Shown one piece after another: positions 32,870 to 41,631 of a DNA stretch of 44,197 nt; positions within the stretch are counted from its first letter, which is position 1; each line of letters opens with the position of its first letter. Under the pieces are notes generated by a model, which saw nothing but the letters and a program-made list of their open reading frames with translations, had not been told where the DNA came from and did no database searches. The DNA is from Sphingomonadaceae bacterium (GTDB lineage Bacteria > Pseudomonadota > Alphaproteobacteria > Sphingomonadales > Sphingomonadaceae), in assembly GCA_947477745.1 (NCBI GenBank), contig CANJUF010000027.1, positions 1-44,197 on the forward strand, in the 5' to 3' direction. Position numbers and translations under genes: made by a program.

Positions 32870-35242
32870 TTAAAACTCTGCCGAGAGTGCTGCGGACAGG
32901 CTCGCCGGACGCCGGGGCGTATATTGCCGGGTCGCGGCAAAGCGCAGCGGATTGCCGAAGGCGAAACTGTCTTGCGTGCCGCCAAGCAGGTTGTCGGCGG
33001 CAATGGAGACCCGCAGCCCACCGCCCAGCATGGCCTGAGCCTCGATCCGGCTCTCTACGTAGGACCCCATTGGCCGGTCGATCGCAGGATCGAAGCTCAG
33101 CCGCTGCGGCCCGACATAACGCGCGGAAACCTTTAGCTGGGCCGGTACCTCGCCCAGGTGCAGGCTGCCGGTCAGCGCCAGTCTGGCGGTTACCTTGGGG
33201 ACGACCGGCAAGCGGCGGTCGTCAAGCCTGACGCCCAGCGTGTTGCGCGTCAGGCGAGCGTCGGTGAAGTTTGCGCCCGCATCAAGCCGCAGGTTCGCTG
33301 TCAACGGCGCCGCGATGCTCGCTTCGACGCCCGCGATGCGGGCATTTCCCGCGTTTGCGCTCTCGAACAATCCGTTCGGCTCGAGCACGTCGGTCTGCAG
33401 GTTTTCCCATCGCGAGACGAACACCCCCACGTCGAGCTGGCCGCCTGTGCCGATGGTCTGCCGCCAGCCGGCCTCGAGCGTCTGCAATTCATCGCTCCTG
33501 AGCGTCTCGAGACTGCCCGTCGGCCCGATGTCCGTGCCGCCCTGCCGGAATGCCGAGGCATAGCGCAGGAACAGCAGGCGGCCCGGGCCAGGCTTCCATG
33601 AAAGCGCGAGGCTGGGTGTCATGCCCTCGCGGTGCCTAGTGCGCGATACCGGGCCGGTGTCGATCCGCCGCGATTCGATTACGGTGGTGCGGAACAGGCG
33701 TGCGCCCCCATCGAGGCTCAGGCCGCTGCCGAGCGGCACGGTCACGTCGCCGAACAAGGCGAGGTCGCGGGTGTCGCGCCGGTCGTCGTCGATCACGGAC
33801 GATGCGCCCGAGAAGGATTCCAGGACCGACAGCGCCTTTTGCCGCGCTTCCACGTAACTGAGACCGAGCAGCCAGCGCCAGTTTCCTATATGGTCACCGA
33901 TCCGCGCCTCGCTGTCCCAGACCCGGTAAAGGCGGTCGTCGTGAAGCAGGCTCGGCTGCGCCAGCCCGAACCCGGCCGCTCCCACCGTGGCGTCGAGCGT
34001 ATCGCCGACTTCGTGCCACGACATGCCGGTGGACAGCGTGATGTCCGCGCCGCTGCCTTGCCGCACGAGCCGGGCTGACAGGTGGCGCATGTCGTTGTCA
34101 TGAGGTTCGGGCAGTTGCGAGGGCCTCGCCCGCAGGCCGGGCGCATAGACATAGCGGCTATCGCGCGATTCGAGCAGTTGCAGCAGGCCTGAAAGGTCCG
34201 CTCGCCAGCCGCCGCCTGCCTCCACCCGCAGGCTGGCGCGAGCGCCGAGCAGGTCGGTCTCGTTGCTGTCGCGGCGCGCGCCGGTGTCCACCCATCCCGC
34301 CTCGCGGGCCGCATAGCCGACGAGCCGCAGCCCTGCCGTTCCCGCAACGATCGGCAGGTTGCCGATGGCCGCGCCGTTCCATCCGGCGCCGCCATGCGCC
34401 AGACGCTCGCCGCCTGCCGACATGGCCAGCGACGTTTCGTCGAGGTCTGCATGGCGCGAAACGATGTGGTAGATGCCGCCAAGCGCGCCGGTCCCGTAAA
34501 GCGACCCCTGCGGCCCCTTGAGCACCTCGACGCGTTCCACGTCGACCAGCCGGATGTCGGGGTCGGGGGCGGCGTAAGTCAGCCGCGCTTCATCGAATAC
34601 GACCGCCACGGTCGATTGGCTTTCGCCATTGAACGGCCCGTCGGCAATGCCGCGCAGGAACAGCCGGTTGCGCCCGGGACCCAGCGCGGTCATCGCCAGA
34701 CCTTCGCTTTGCGCCGCGACTAGCGCCGTGCCGCTTGTCGCGGCGGCGGCCTGCACCGGCTCCGGGCGCACCACCGAAACCGCCATCGGCAATTCGCCAA
34801 GCGCCGCTTCGCGTTTTGGCGCGGTGACGATGATCGGATCGGCGGCCACCATTTCAGGCACATCGGCGGGGGAAGCAAGCGGCGGCGCTGCATCGCGCGG
34901 GGCCGGACCGGCGGCTCGCTCGATGCGCCAGGCTCTTGGCGCGACTTGCCGCGCGGCATAGCCGGTCCCGGCAAGCAGGCGGGCGAGCGCCGCGCTGACG
35001 CTCACCCGGCCTTTCACTGCCGGGGTTCGCACCGAAGGAAGGCTTCCTTCCGCGCCGATGGACACGCCTGCCTCGCGCGCAAGCTCCGCGATTGCCTGCG
35101 GCAGGCGCGAAGCGGGAATGTCAATCGCATGGCTTGCCGCCGCGCGCGTTTCAGCGGCGCTCGGTGAGCTCCAGGCCAGCAGCCCCGCGGCGCACACCGA
35201 CGCCCATGAGCTGCGAAAGATCGCGCACTGCCGCTTCGCCAT
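32870..35242 (-). CDS. TonB-dependent receptor with STN signalling domain
   Basis: A 790-residue outer-membrane receptor. A signal peptide (MAKRQCAIFRSSWASVCAAGLLAWSSPSAA) is followed by an STN domain (about 38-110, IDIPASRLPQAIAELAREAGV), which contacts FecR in the periplasm. A plug comes next, with VERVEVLKGPQGSLYGTGALGG, and then a 22-strand barrel ending in Phe. It is the last gene of an eight-gene run and follows the sigma and FecR genes, so it is both a transporter and the sensor of that pathway. The first 92 bases overlap the 3' end of fecR; a later GTG would shorten the overlap but lose the charged part of the signal peptide. The ligand is unknown. Confidence 0.9.
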   Translation of the reverse strand: MAKRQCAIFRSSWASVCAAGLLAWSSPSAAETRAAASHAIDIPASRLPQAIAELAREAGVSIGAEGSLPSVRTPAVKGRVSVSAALARLLAGTGYAARQVAPRAWRIERAAGPAPRDAAPPLASPADVPEMVAADPIIVTAPKREAALGELPMAVSVVRPEPVQAAAATSGTALVAAQSEGLAMTALGPGRNRLFLRGIADGPFNGESQSTVAVVFDEARLTYAAPDPDIRLVDVERVEVLKGPQGSLYGTGALGGIYHIVSRHADLDETSLAMSAGGERLAHGGAGWNGAAIGNLPIVAGTAGLRLVGYAAREAGWVDTGARRDSNETDLLGARASLRVEAGGGWRADLSGLLQLLESRDSRYVYAPGLRARPSQLPEPHDNDMRHLSARLVRQGSGADITLSTGMSWHEVGDTLDATVGAAGFGLAQPSLLHDDRLYRVWDSEARIGDHIGNWRWLLGLSYVEARQKALSVLESFSGASSVIDDDRRDTRDLALFGDVTVPLGSGLSLDGGARLFRTTVIESRRIDTGPVSRTRHREGMTPSLALSWKPGPGRLLFLRYASAFRQGGTDIGPTGSLETLRSDELQTLEAGWRQTIGTGGQLDVGVFVSRWENLQTDVLEPNGLFESANAGNARIAGVEASIAAPLTANLRLDAGANFTDARLTRNTLGVRLDDRRLPVVPKVTARLALTGSLHLGEVPAQLKVSARYVGPQRLSFDPAIDRPMGSYVESRIEAQAMLGGGLRVSIAADNLLGGTQDSFAFGNPLRFAATRQYTPRRPASLSAALSAEF

Positions 35243-36101
35243 CGCCGATGACCAGAGTTCCCGAAAACCGGCGGTCCCGAAGGCCGGGAGCCACCACCAA
35301 GTCGACGCCCGCATAGCGGGAGAGATCGGCGGCGACCAGCGCCAAGGGTGCAGCATCAAAAGAGAGTTGCCCCGATCGCCATTCGCCGATTGCCTCGTGC
35401 CCGATCGGGCTGACAATCGCCGAACCTGCGCCCGAATCGTAAGTCATGCCGTGCCCGCGCTGCAGCCGGATCGGCTGGCCGAGCGCGGGCGAACTCACGC
35501 GCACTACGCCTTCGGCCACTTCGACCCGCACCTGGCTCGCCGCCTGCTGCACGTCGAACCGGGTGCCGATATCGCTGATTTTCACTTCGCCGACCTTGAT
35601 CTGCAGTGCGCGGGAGGGATCATGGCGAATATCGAACCAGGCACCGCCTTCGAGAGCGAGGTGTTCCTGATGCCTTCCGCCGACTTCCAGCGAACTGCGA
35701 GGCGCAAGCATCACCGACGAGCCATCCTCGAGCGCGATCGTGCGGCTCGCCGAGCCGGTGCGATAGGTCTGTGCGGCGGGTCCGGTGAGCTGCGGCGCGA
35801 CCACCAGCGCGACCAGCGAAGCGGCAATCGCCGCGCCGCCCCAGCGCATCCAGTTGCGTTGCATGGCCGAGGGCCGTGCGCCAATCTCATCGTCGTTTGC
35901 GTGGCCCGGCACGGCGGCCGTCAAGGTGCCGCGGTGCTCATCCAGAAGAGAGCTGCTCAGGGCGACAGCGTCGTAAGTCTCGCGGTGACGCGAGTCTGCT
36001 TCGAGCCAGTCGGTGAAGCCCTCCCAGTCCATCGCATCGCTCCCGCTGTTGGCGTGCCAGGCCAACGCTTGGGCGAAAATGGTGTCGTCGTCCCTGTTCA
36101 T
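35151..36101 (-). CDS. fecR: FecR family anti-sigma/signal transducer
   Basis: A 316-residue inner-membrane regulator. The cytoplasmic N-terminus (AQALAWHANSGSDAMDWEGFTDWLEADSRHRETYD) is the DUF4880 segment that binds the sigma factor. One membrane helix lies at about 86-106 (WGGAAIAASLVALVVAPQL). The periplasmic FecR domain follows (EDGSSVMLAPRSSLEV, LEGGAWFDIRHDPSRALQIKVG), and the C-terminal part would meet the receptor STN domain. Its ATG overlaps the stop of the sigma gene (ATGA at 36098-36101), so both are made in fixed ratio. Confidence 0.93.
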   Translation of the reverse strand: MNRDDDTIFAQALAWHANSGSDAMDWEGFTDWLEADSRHRETYDAVALSSSLLDEHRGTLTAAVPGHANDDEIGARPSAMQRNWMRWGGAAIAASLVALVVAPQLTGPAAQTYRTGSASRTIALEDGSSVMLAPRSSLEVGGRHQEHLALEGGAWFDIRHDPSRALQIKVGEVKISDIGTRFDVQQAASQVRVEVAEGVVRVSSPALGQPIRLQRGHGMTYDSGAGSAIVSPIGHEAIGEWRSGQLSFDAAPLALVAADLSRYAGVDLVVAPGLRDRRFSGTLVIGDGEAAVRDLSQLMGVGVRRGAAGLELTERR

Positions 36102-36718
36102 CTTTCCGGTTCCAAAGGCGGATCGGTTCCGCCGGCATGCCCCTGTTGATCAGACGCCACGACCGGGCCAAATCCGCAGTCGATGAGCGAAAATTTCAGT
36201 CGCCGCATCGCGACCGCGAGATGTTTTTCCACGCCGCTGCGGCTGATCCCCATGATTTCGGCCACTTCGCCTTGCGAATGGCCTTCAAGGCGATGAAGCC
36301 GCAAGGCACGCTGCGCGCCGGGGGGAAGTTCGGCAATTGCCCGCACCAGCAGGCCGGCTTCCTGCTTGCGAGCGAGTTCCTCGTCCGCGCCCGGCTCGAG
36401 GTCCGGCCGGTCTTCGGGCGCGGCGTTGCCGCCGCCATCCTCCGACAGCCAGGCATGGTCGCGGCGCATCGCGCGCTGCTCGGCCCTTCTCCTGTCGAGC
36501 ACGAGGTTGTTCGCCATGCGAAACAGATAGGCGCGCGGATTGCTCACCGGCCCGCTGGGCTGCGACGATGTCTTGATCCAGAGGTCCTGGAGAAGGTCTT
36601 CTGCTTCCTGGGCATTGCCGTAGCGCGCCGCGAGAAACCGCAGCAATTGCGCGCGCTGGCTGTCGAACGCGACCAGAAGTCCGCTGCCGTCCGGTCGGTC
36701 TTTGCCTTCGAAATTCAC
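36098..36718 (-). CDS. ECF sigma factor (FecI-like)
   Basis: A 206-residue extracytoplasmic-function sigma factor. Region 2 (about 20-85) contains AQEAEDLLQDLWIKTSSQ and NPRAYLFRMANNLVLDRRR. Region 4 (about 125-180) contains LPPGAQRALRLHRLEGHSQGEVAEIMGISRSGVEKHL, a helix-turn-helix. A short C-terminal tail follows. It starts at GTG 36718; no ATG is available nearby and the frame upstream belongs to the methyltransferase gene. Placed with FecR and an STN receptor, it forms a cell-surface signalling system and probably transcribes this operon. Its promoter sequence is not evident to me. Confidence 0.9.
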   Translation of the reverse strand: MNFEGKDRPDGSGLLVAFDSQRAQLLRFLAARYGNAQEAEDLLQDLWIKTSSQPSGPVSNPRAYLFRMANNLVLDRRRAEQRAMRRDHAWLSEDGGGNAAPEDRPDLEPGADEELARKQEAGLLVRAIAELPPGAQRALRLHRLEGHSQGEVAEIMGISRSGVEKHLAVAMRRLKFSLIDCGFGPVVASDQQGHAGGTDPPLEPER

Positions 36719-36731
36719 TGGCGCGCCTTGT

Positions 36732-37352
36732 TCAGCCCTGTTTGACGGCGAGAGCCACAAGACCCTGGACCGAGCTTGTAATCGGCTGCTGATGCACCTG
36801 AATTTGTCCGGGCGCAAATCCGCCCGCCGCGAGCGCCTGCGCCAATTCGCCCGCATCGAACAGCCGGTGCGTGCCGGCGCGCGCGAAGGCCCAGTTTTCC
36901 ATCGTCGCGCGCGACGTGACATAGGCGACCAGCCGTCCGCCGGGCCGCAGCAGGCGATGCATCCGGCGTACCATCGCCGCGTCCCAATCTTCGAAATAGA
37001 GCACGTTGAGGGCAAGCGCGGCGTCGAACATGCCGCCAGCGAGGTCCAGCGATTCGATCGACGCTTCGAGCAGCCGTGCCCGCCCGCGCAGCCGCTTGCG
37101 CGCCGCTGCGATCATGGTATGCGAGGGATCCAGACCCCAGGCCTCGACCGCGGTTCTGCCAAGCAGCATCGACAATGTCGCGCCGGTTCCGCAGCCGACA
37201 TCGAGCACGCGCTCGCCCGGCTGCGCGTCGAGCAGGTCGAGCGCAATCCGGGTCGGGCGGCGGTTGGCGACATCCATGGCATTGCCGATCAACCGGCCTG
37301 CCAGGCCGCGCGGCCTGGCGAGCTGACCGGCCAACCGGCTGGCAAGTCCCAT
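36732..37352 (-). CDS. Class I SAM-dependent methyltransferase
   Basis: A 206-residue methyltransferase. Motif I is VLDVGCGTGATLSML (about 49-63), followed by GLDPSHTMIAAARKR (motif II), FDAALALNVLYFEDWDAAM (motif IV) and LLRPGGRLVAYVTS (motif VI). An N-terminal helix rich in Leu and Arg (MGLASRLAGQLARPRGLAGRLIG) may associate with the membrane. The start overlaps the stop of the TPR gene (TGATG at 37350-37354) and 13 bases separate it from the sigma gene. Within the operon it may methylate the product of the ligase-diiron enzyme. The substrate cannot be read from the sequence. Confidence 0.88.
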   Translation of the reverse strand: MGLASRLAGQLARPRGLAGRLIGNAMDVANRRPTRIALDLLDAQPGERVLDVGCGTGATLSMLLGRTAVEAWGLDPSHTMIAAARKRLRGRARLLEASIESLDLAGGMFDAALALNVLYFEDWDAAMVRRMHRLLRPGGRLVAYVTSRATMENWAFARAGTHRLFDAGELAQALAAGGFAPGQIQVHQQPITSSVQGLVALAVKQG

Positions 37353-37993
37353 CAGCGCGCCTTTGCGAGCAGTGCCTGGACTTCGCGGCGACGGCCCGCG
37401 TCCCACACCGGGCGCGCGGCATCCTTCGGCGCCTTCAATGCCCGCAGCAGGTAGCCGCGCGCGGCGGCCTTGTTGCCTGTGTCGAGCATGTAGTCGCCCA
37501 TGAAATAGTTCGCATCGAGCCCGTCGGGATCGAGCTTCAGCGCCTCGTGCAGCAGGCGTCCGGCCTTGGCCTTGTCGCCAAAGCCGATCGGCGAGCCGGG
37601 GACCTTGTAATAGAGCACGCCCAGGCTCATCGCCGCCCCGCCGTTCGCGGCACCATGATCGAGCGCATAGGCCCTCGCGATGATGTCGCGCGCCTCGGTC
37701 GCCAGGCCGAGCTTGTGGAACATGTTCGCGCGGTTGGCCTGCTCGGAGCGGACGATGCCCTGCCACAGCAGCGGATCGGCCTGCCCCGGATAGCGCTTCA
37801 CGACTTGGGCTGCCTGCACTGCCAGCTTGTCCAGCGCCTTGGTCTGAGTGCTCGAACCGTGCACTTCGTAAGTGATGTGCGCCCAGCCGTCGTTGATGGC
37901 CTTCACGTCCTCGGGCATGCCTGCCCAGGCGGCGGCCGGAATGCAGATGGCGAGGACGCCAGCGAGCGCCGCAACAAATGGGATGCGTTTCAT
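37352..37993 (-). CDS. Exported TPR-repeat protein
   Basis: A 213-residue protein with a signal peptide (MKRIPFVAALAGVLAICIPAAAWA) and then helical repeats of tetratricopeptide type (ADPLLWQGIVRSEQANRA, EARDIIARAYALDHGAANGGA, AKAGRLLHEALKLDPDGLDANYFMGDYML). It should act in the periplasm as a scaffold. ATG 37993 follows AAGGAG. It sits between the SDR and the methyltransferase, overlapping the latter. No enzyme motif is seen. A periplasmic helper in a biosynthetic operon suggests a product that is exported or placed in the envelope. Confidence 0.8.
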   Translation of the reverse strand: MKRIPFVAALAGVLAICIPAAAWAGMPEDVKAINDGWAHITYEVHGSSTQTKALDKLAVQAAQVVKRYPGQADPLLWQGIVRSEQANRANMFHKLGLATEARDIIARAYALDHGAANGGAAMSLGVLYYKVPGSPIGFGDKAKAGRLLHEALKLDPDGLDANYFMGDYMLDTGNKAAARGYLLRALKAPKDAARPVWDAGRRREVQALLAKAR

Positions 37994-38006
37994 TCGGGAT
38001 TACTCC

Positions 38007-38768
38007 TTAGCTTTGCGAGAATTCGGCGCGGGCTTTCCTGACCTGGCCCGCGAGACCGGAATCGATGATGCGGGGCGCGATCGCGTTGAGCGCGGCATAG
38101 ATCCGCTCCATCGCCCCGATGTTGTGGGTTCCGGCCCGAGCGACGATGGCCCGCGCGATCCGCGCTGCGACCCAATCGGGTTCGTCGGCCTTCATCCCGG
38201 TCAATTCGAGGAACCGGTTGACCTGCGCAGAGTTGAACGGCGTCTTCGCGGCGCGCGGATTGATGTGCGTGACGAAGACGCCGCTTCCCGCAAGTTCACG
38301 GCGCAGCGCTTGGCTCAGCGCGGCAAGGCCCGCCTTGCTGCTCGAATAGGCGGCGAACCAGGGGTAGGGTATCGCGCCCAGCACCGAGCCCACGTTGACG
38401 ATCTGCCCGCTGCCGCGTTCGCGCATCGGCCCGGCCACGGCGCGCGCCAGCACCGCCGGGACCAGCAGGTTTACTCGGTAGCACATCGCAAGAGCATCGA
38501 TCGGTTGATCCTCGTGCAGGCCGAAGCGCATCACGCCCGCTATGTTGACGAGCACGTCCGGCGGATGTGCGGCAAGTTCGCCTGACAGGCTGGCCAGCGC
38601 GGCGTCGTCCGACAGGTCGGTCAGCACGCTGGCATCGCAGGCGGGGCATTCGGCGCGGTCGATTCCGGTCACGTGTGCGCCCGCTTCGCGCAGCAGCTGC
38701 GCAACCGGTGCGCCAAGCCCGCCCGCCGCGCCGGTCATGGCGACGCGCTTTCCTTCAAGCGGCTTCAA
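38007..38768 (-). CDS. SDR family reductase of the ligase-diiron operon
   Basis: A 253-residue short-chain dehydrogenase with TGAAGGLGAP at the cofactor site, VNIAGV, Ser in VNVGSVLGAIP and YxxxK in AAYSSSKAGL. I chose TTG 38768: GGGGAG precedes it by eight bases and the protein then starts at the first beta strand (KPLEGKRVAMTG). This start overlaps the upstream ligase gene by 14 bases, implying coupled translation. The frame upstream to 38870 lies inside the ligase gene and is not used. In the pathway it may reduce a keto group or an aldehyde formed from the activated acid. Confidence 0.87.
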   Translation of the reverse strand: MKPLEGKRVAMTGAAGGLGAPVAQLLREAGAHVTGIDRAECPACDASVLTDLSDDAALASLSGELAAHPPDVLVNIAGVMRFGLHEDQPIDALAMCYRVNLLVPAVLARAVAGPMRERGSGQIVNVGSVLGAIPYPWFAAYSSSKAGLAALSQALRRELAGSGVFVTHINPRAAKTPFNSAQVNRFLELTGMKADEPDWVAARIARAIVARAGTHNIGAMERIYAALNAIAPRIIDSGLAGQVRKARAEFSQS

Positions 38769-40815
38769 GGCTGGGCTCCCCGAGCGGGATCGCGGCGAAC
38801 ACGCCGCCGTAAAGGCGGAACATGTCGCGCGCCATTTGCACGATGGCGCCGCGGTCCGCCGGGTCGGCAAGTCCGTTCACCAAAGATGCGAAGAAGTGCA
38901 TGTGCTCCTCGTCGAGAGCGCCATGCGAGTTGAGATAAGTGAACGCCTCGCCTGGCAGGCCGAGCCGCTGCTGCACCGCGCTCGCCCCGCGCCGCGCCAT
39001 TGCGACGCTGACGCTTTCGAGCACAAAGACCATGCCGAACAGCGCCGCGGGGTTGCCATGGGCGATGGCCTCATAGGCGTGCTGCACCATGGCGCGGGTC
39101 GCGGGATGCGGATCGCTGGCCCGCACCGCCTGCGCATCGCCGTCGGCGGCTGCGATATCGGCGAGGATCCATTCGTCGTGACCCGTTTCTTCATCGACAT
39201 AGTCGCCGAGCGCGGCGGCAAGGTCGGTCCGGTGGGCCAGCCGTTCGCGGGCCGCCGCCAGCAGCGGCACGGTATGGCGCACATGGTGCCAAGCCTGCGT
39301 AAGGTAGGCGATGTAGGCGCTGCGGTCGATCGCGCCGGCAAGGCCTGCCTGGAGCTGCGGGATTGCCATGAAGCGCAGCCGTTCGCGCACCGTGGCCGCT
39401 TCAAGCTGGGTGAAGAACGCGGGCTCGCCACCGAGATAGGCCTTAGCAATCGCGTTGCGCCGCAAACGCCCGTTGCCGGTCAGCAGGCCATTGTCGGGCG
39501 TGAAATGCGCCGCTTCGTGCCATGCGCCGATGTGGGCATAGCCGGGCAGTCCGGCATTGGCGGCAGCCACCGCAGCGCCAAGATCGCTGTCCGGGCCCGC
39601 CGGAACCAGCAGCGCCTCGGGCAGCGGCATGCCGTCGCCGTACACCATCGCCTGCGCAATACCCGGCTGCGCCAGCAGCGCGGCCTCGACCCACTCGGGT
39701 GACACGTTGCGGCCATAGCTGGTGACGATAAGGCTGGACTTGCGTCCCTCGATCCACAGGCGTCCGTGCAGGTCGATCCGGCCTAGATCCCCGGTGGCAA
39801 GCGTGCCGACCGGGACTTCGCCGCCGACCGCGCCGAGGCACATCGGTCCGTCGATGAGGATTTCGCCATCGGATGCAATTCGCACTTGGACATGAGAGAG
39901 CGGGCGGCCCGCCGATCCCGGCGCCGCGTAGCCATCATCCTCGATGCTGACGACCGAGGCGCATTCGGTGAGGCCATAGCCCTGCCGCACCGGCAGGCCG
40001 ACTGCGCGCGCGCGTTCGATCAGTTCGGGTGACACCCTGGCGCCGCCGACCGCGACCAGCGTGAGCAGCGGCAAGCGGGCGGCGCTCGCCTCCATCGCCG
40101 CAACCAGGCCGCCAAGGTATTCGGGCACGAGAATGAGCGAGGTCGCGTCCGTCTCGCGGATGGTTTGCAGCATGGCCGCAAAGTCCGGTCGGAAGGGGTT
40201 TTCAAGTCCGGCGCGCGCCTGCGGCGGACATAGCCAGGTCGCTCCCGCGAGCATCGCCGCGAAGAAGCCGGCGACGGTCTCCAGCAGGACGCCTGGCGGC
40301 AGCAGCGCGAGATGGCGTCCGGCATGCCGGGAACCCAGCGCCTCGGTCACCGATCCCGCCACCGACAGCATGTGCCGGGCGGACAGGCAGATGCCCTTGG
40401 GCGTTCCTGTCGAGCCCGAGGTGAAGGTAATCCGCGCCGTCCCGCGGGGGAGCGGAACAGGCGCGGTCTGCGTGCGCTGGGCGGTCGTCAGGGGGCGGGC
40501 GGCGAAGACCGCTTGCGCGCCGCAGGATTGAATGGCGTGCTGCCTCTGTTCGGGCGTGAAGAACGACGGGATGGAGAGCACGGGCACGCCGGCTTCGAGC
40601 AAGGCCAGTTCCAGCACCGCGGCGTCCGCCGAATGATCGCATTCGAGCGCGACAGGTCGGGCATTGCCGAACGCGGCGGCGAGTTCCTGCGTCCGGGCCT
40701 CAACTAGATCGGCAAGCCGTTTCCAGCTCACCGGCGGCTCGCCGCAAGGATCGATAGCCGCGCCGTCCGGGTCGGCGGCGGCATGCGCGCGGATTGCATC
40801 AAGCATGGCAGTCAT
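38755..40815 (-). CDS. Fusion: AMP-dependent ligase plus haem-oxygenase-like diiron domain
   Basis: A 686-residue two-domain protein. Residues 1-470 form an ANL adenylating enzyme: TFTSGSTGTPKG (131-141) binds ATP, GYGLTECAS (279-287) and TGDLGRID (341-348) follow. The A10 position, normally a catalytic Lys, is Arg in GNGRLRR (about 450). Residues 480-675 form an iron-containing redox (haem-oxygenase-like, HDO) domain with likely ligands His510/511/514, E543-x-x-H546, E600, H631 and D635-x-x-H638. HDO enzymes such as UndA oxidise acyl or amino-acid chains with O2. The fusion suggests that the substrate is adenylated and then oxidised by one protein. ATG 40815 overlaps the upstream stop (ATGA). 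Confidence 0.85.
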   Translation of the reverse strand: MTAMLDAIRAHAAADPDGAAIDPCGEPPVSWKRLADLVEARTQELAAAFGNARPVALECDHSADAAVLELALLEAGVPVLSIPSFFTPEQRQHAIQSCGAQAVFAARPLTTAQRTQTAPVPLPRGTARITFTSGSTGTPKGICLSARHMLSVAGSVTEALGSRHAGRHLALLPPGVLLETVAGFFAAMLAGATWLCPPQARAGLENPFRPDFAAMLQTIRETDATSLILVPEYLGGLVAAMEASAARLPLLTLVAVGGARVSPELIERARAVGLPVRQGYGLTECASVVSIEDDGYAAPGSAGRPLSHVQVRIASDGEILIDGPMCLGAVGGEVPVGTLATGDLGRIDLHGRLWIEGRKSSLIVTSYGRNVSPEWVEAALLAQPGIAQAMVYGDGMPLPEALLVPAGPDSDLGAAVAAANAGLPGYAHIGAWHEAAHFTPDNGLLTGNGRLRRNAIAKAYLGGEPAFFTQLEAATVRERLRFMAIPQLQAGLAGAIDRSAYIAYLTQAWHHVRHTVPLLAAARERLAHRTDLAAALGDYVDEETGHDEWILADIAAADGDAQAVRASDPHPATRAMVQHAYEAIAHGNPAALFGMVFVLESVSVAMARRGASAVQQRLGLPGEAFTYLNSHGALDEEHMHFFASLVNGLADPADRGAIVQMARDMFRLYGGVFAAIPLGEPSLEAA

Positions 40816-41357
40816 GCCGCAGCCATCCTCTGACGGCGCGCGAGAAAGGCGGCGAGCGCGGCCTGGCCTTGCGCAATCTCGCCCATGCAAACCACCGGAT
40901 CGCTGGCATAATAGCTGCCCCATTGTCCGGCCTGCTCGCCAAGGCGCTCGGCGCGGGCGGGCGCCAGCTGGGTTATCGGCAGGCCGATCCGGGCAAACAT
41001 GCGCCGCAGCGGCGCGGTGAGCGTGGCGACGGCGACTTCGCCGTTGCCGCCAAGATCATTGGCGGCGCGGCCCCACAGTTCGACCATGGCTAGGGCGTTG
41101 TCGGCGGCGAAATTGCCGATCTCGATGATCGCGGTCCGCTCGACCGGCCTTCCGGCAGCCGCGCTCACCAGTTGCTCGACAGGGCAGTCGAGATAGGCCT
41201 CAAGGTACAGCGGACCGGAACCGGCCCGGCGATAACCGAGCGCAGCATCTGCGCTCTCGTTTGCCTGAAGCCAGTTATCGTAAGCAGGGCGCACGCTCGC
41301 GCCGAACACTTCCTGGTACTTCCTGCGGATCAAGTCGTTTCGCGGCCTGGTTTGCAT
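40812..41357 (-). CDS. Thermostable-hemolysin family protein
   Basis: A 181-residue protein of the thermostable hemolysin (delta-VPH) family. The sequence LGYRRAGSGPLYLEAYLDCPVEQ, then RTAIIEIGNFAADNALAMVELWG, and WGSYYASDPVVCMGEI match the family signature. From memory its fold is related to acyl-homoserine-lactone synthases and GNAT acyltransferases, so acyl transfer is more likely than direct lysis. ATG 41357 follows GGAG at correct distance; ATG 41369 is in frame but has no good site. It is the first gene of the eight-gene run and overlaps the ligase gene by four bases. No signal peptide is seen. Confidence 0.8.
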   Translation of the reverse strand: MQTRPRNDLIRRKYQEVFGASVRPAYDNWLQANESADAALGYRRAGSGPLYLEAYLDCPVEQLVSAAAGRPVERTAIIEIGNFAADNALAMVELWGRAANDLGGNGEVAVATLTAPLRRMFARIGLPITQLAPARAERLGEQAGQWGSYYASDPVVCMGEIAQGQAALAAFLARRQRMAAA

Positions 41358-41631
41358 CGGTGACTCCATGGTCTCGATGCAAGGACGACGCCGTGCGGAC
41401 TGATCCTCAGTTTCGCGGTGAAGATTTTTTCGAAGGGCGATTCTGGCACGGGTGCCCGCAGATCAAAAATGCGGGCCCAGCCATGTGAGAGACAGGCCGG
41501 ACCCGCTGAAGAGAAATGCCAATGGTCCAGGTCGGGAGAGTGGGAGAGGAACCGGAACCACTGGCACGAACATTACTAGTCGATCTTCAGCGCGGCGATA
41601 CCTGTCCGAAGGGGCAAGCGGAAGCCGCGCT
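41358..41631. promoter_or_regulatory. Upstream region of the thermohemolysin-ligase operon
   Basis: A 274-base gap between the LOV-HTH gene and the operon, both on the minus strand. It holds an inverted repeat (GCCCGCA at 41454-41460, TGCGGGC at 41470-41476), with a T-run at 41425-41430. I see no gene in it. The operon promoter should be in the left part; the repeat may end the LOV-HTH transcript or serve as operator. Confidence 0.4.
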
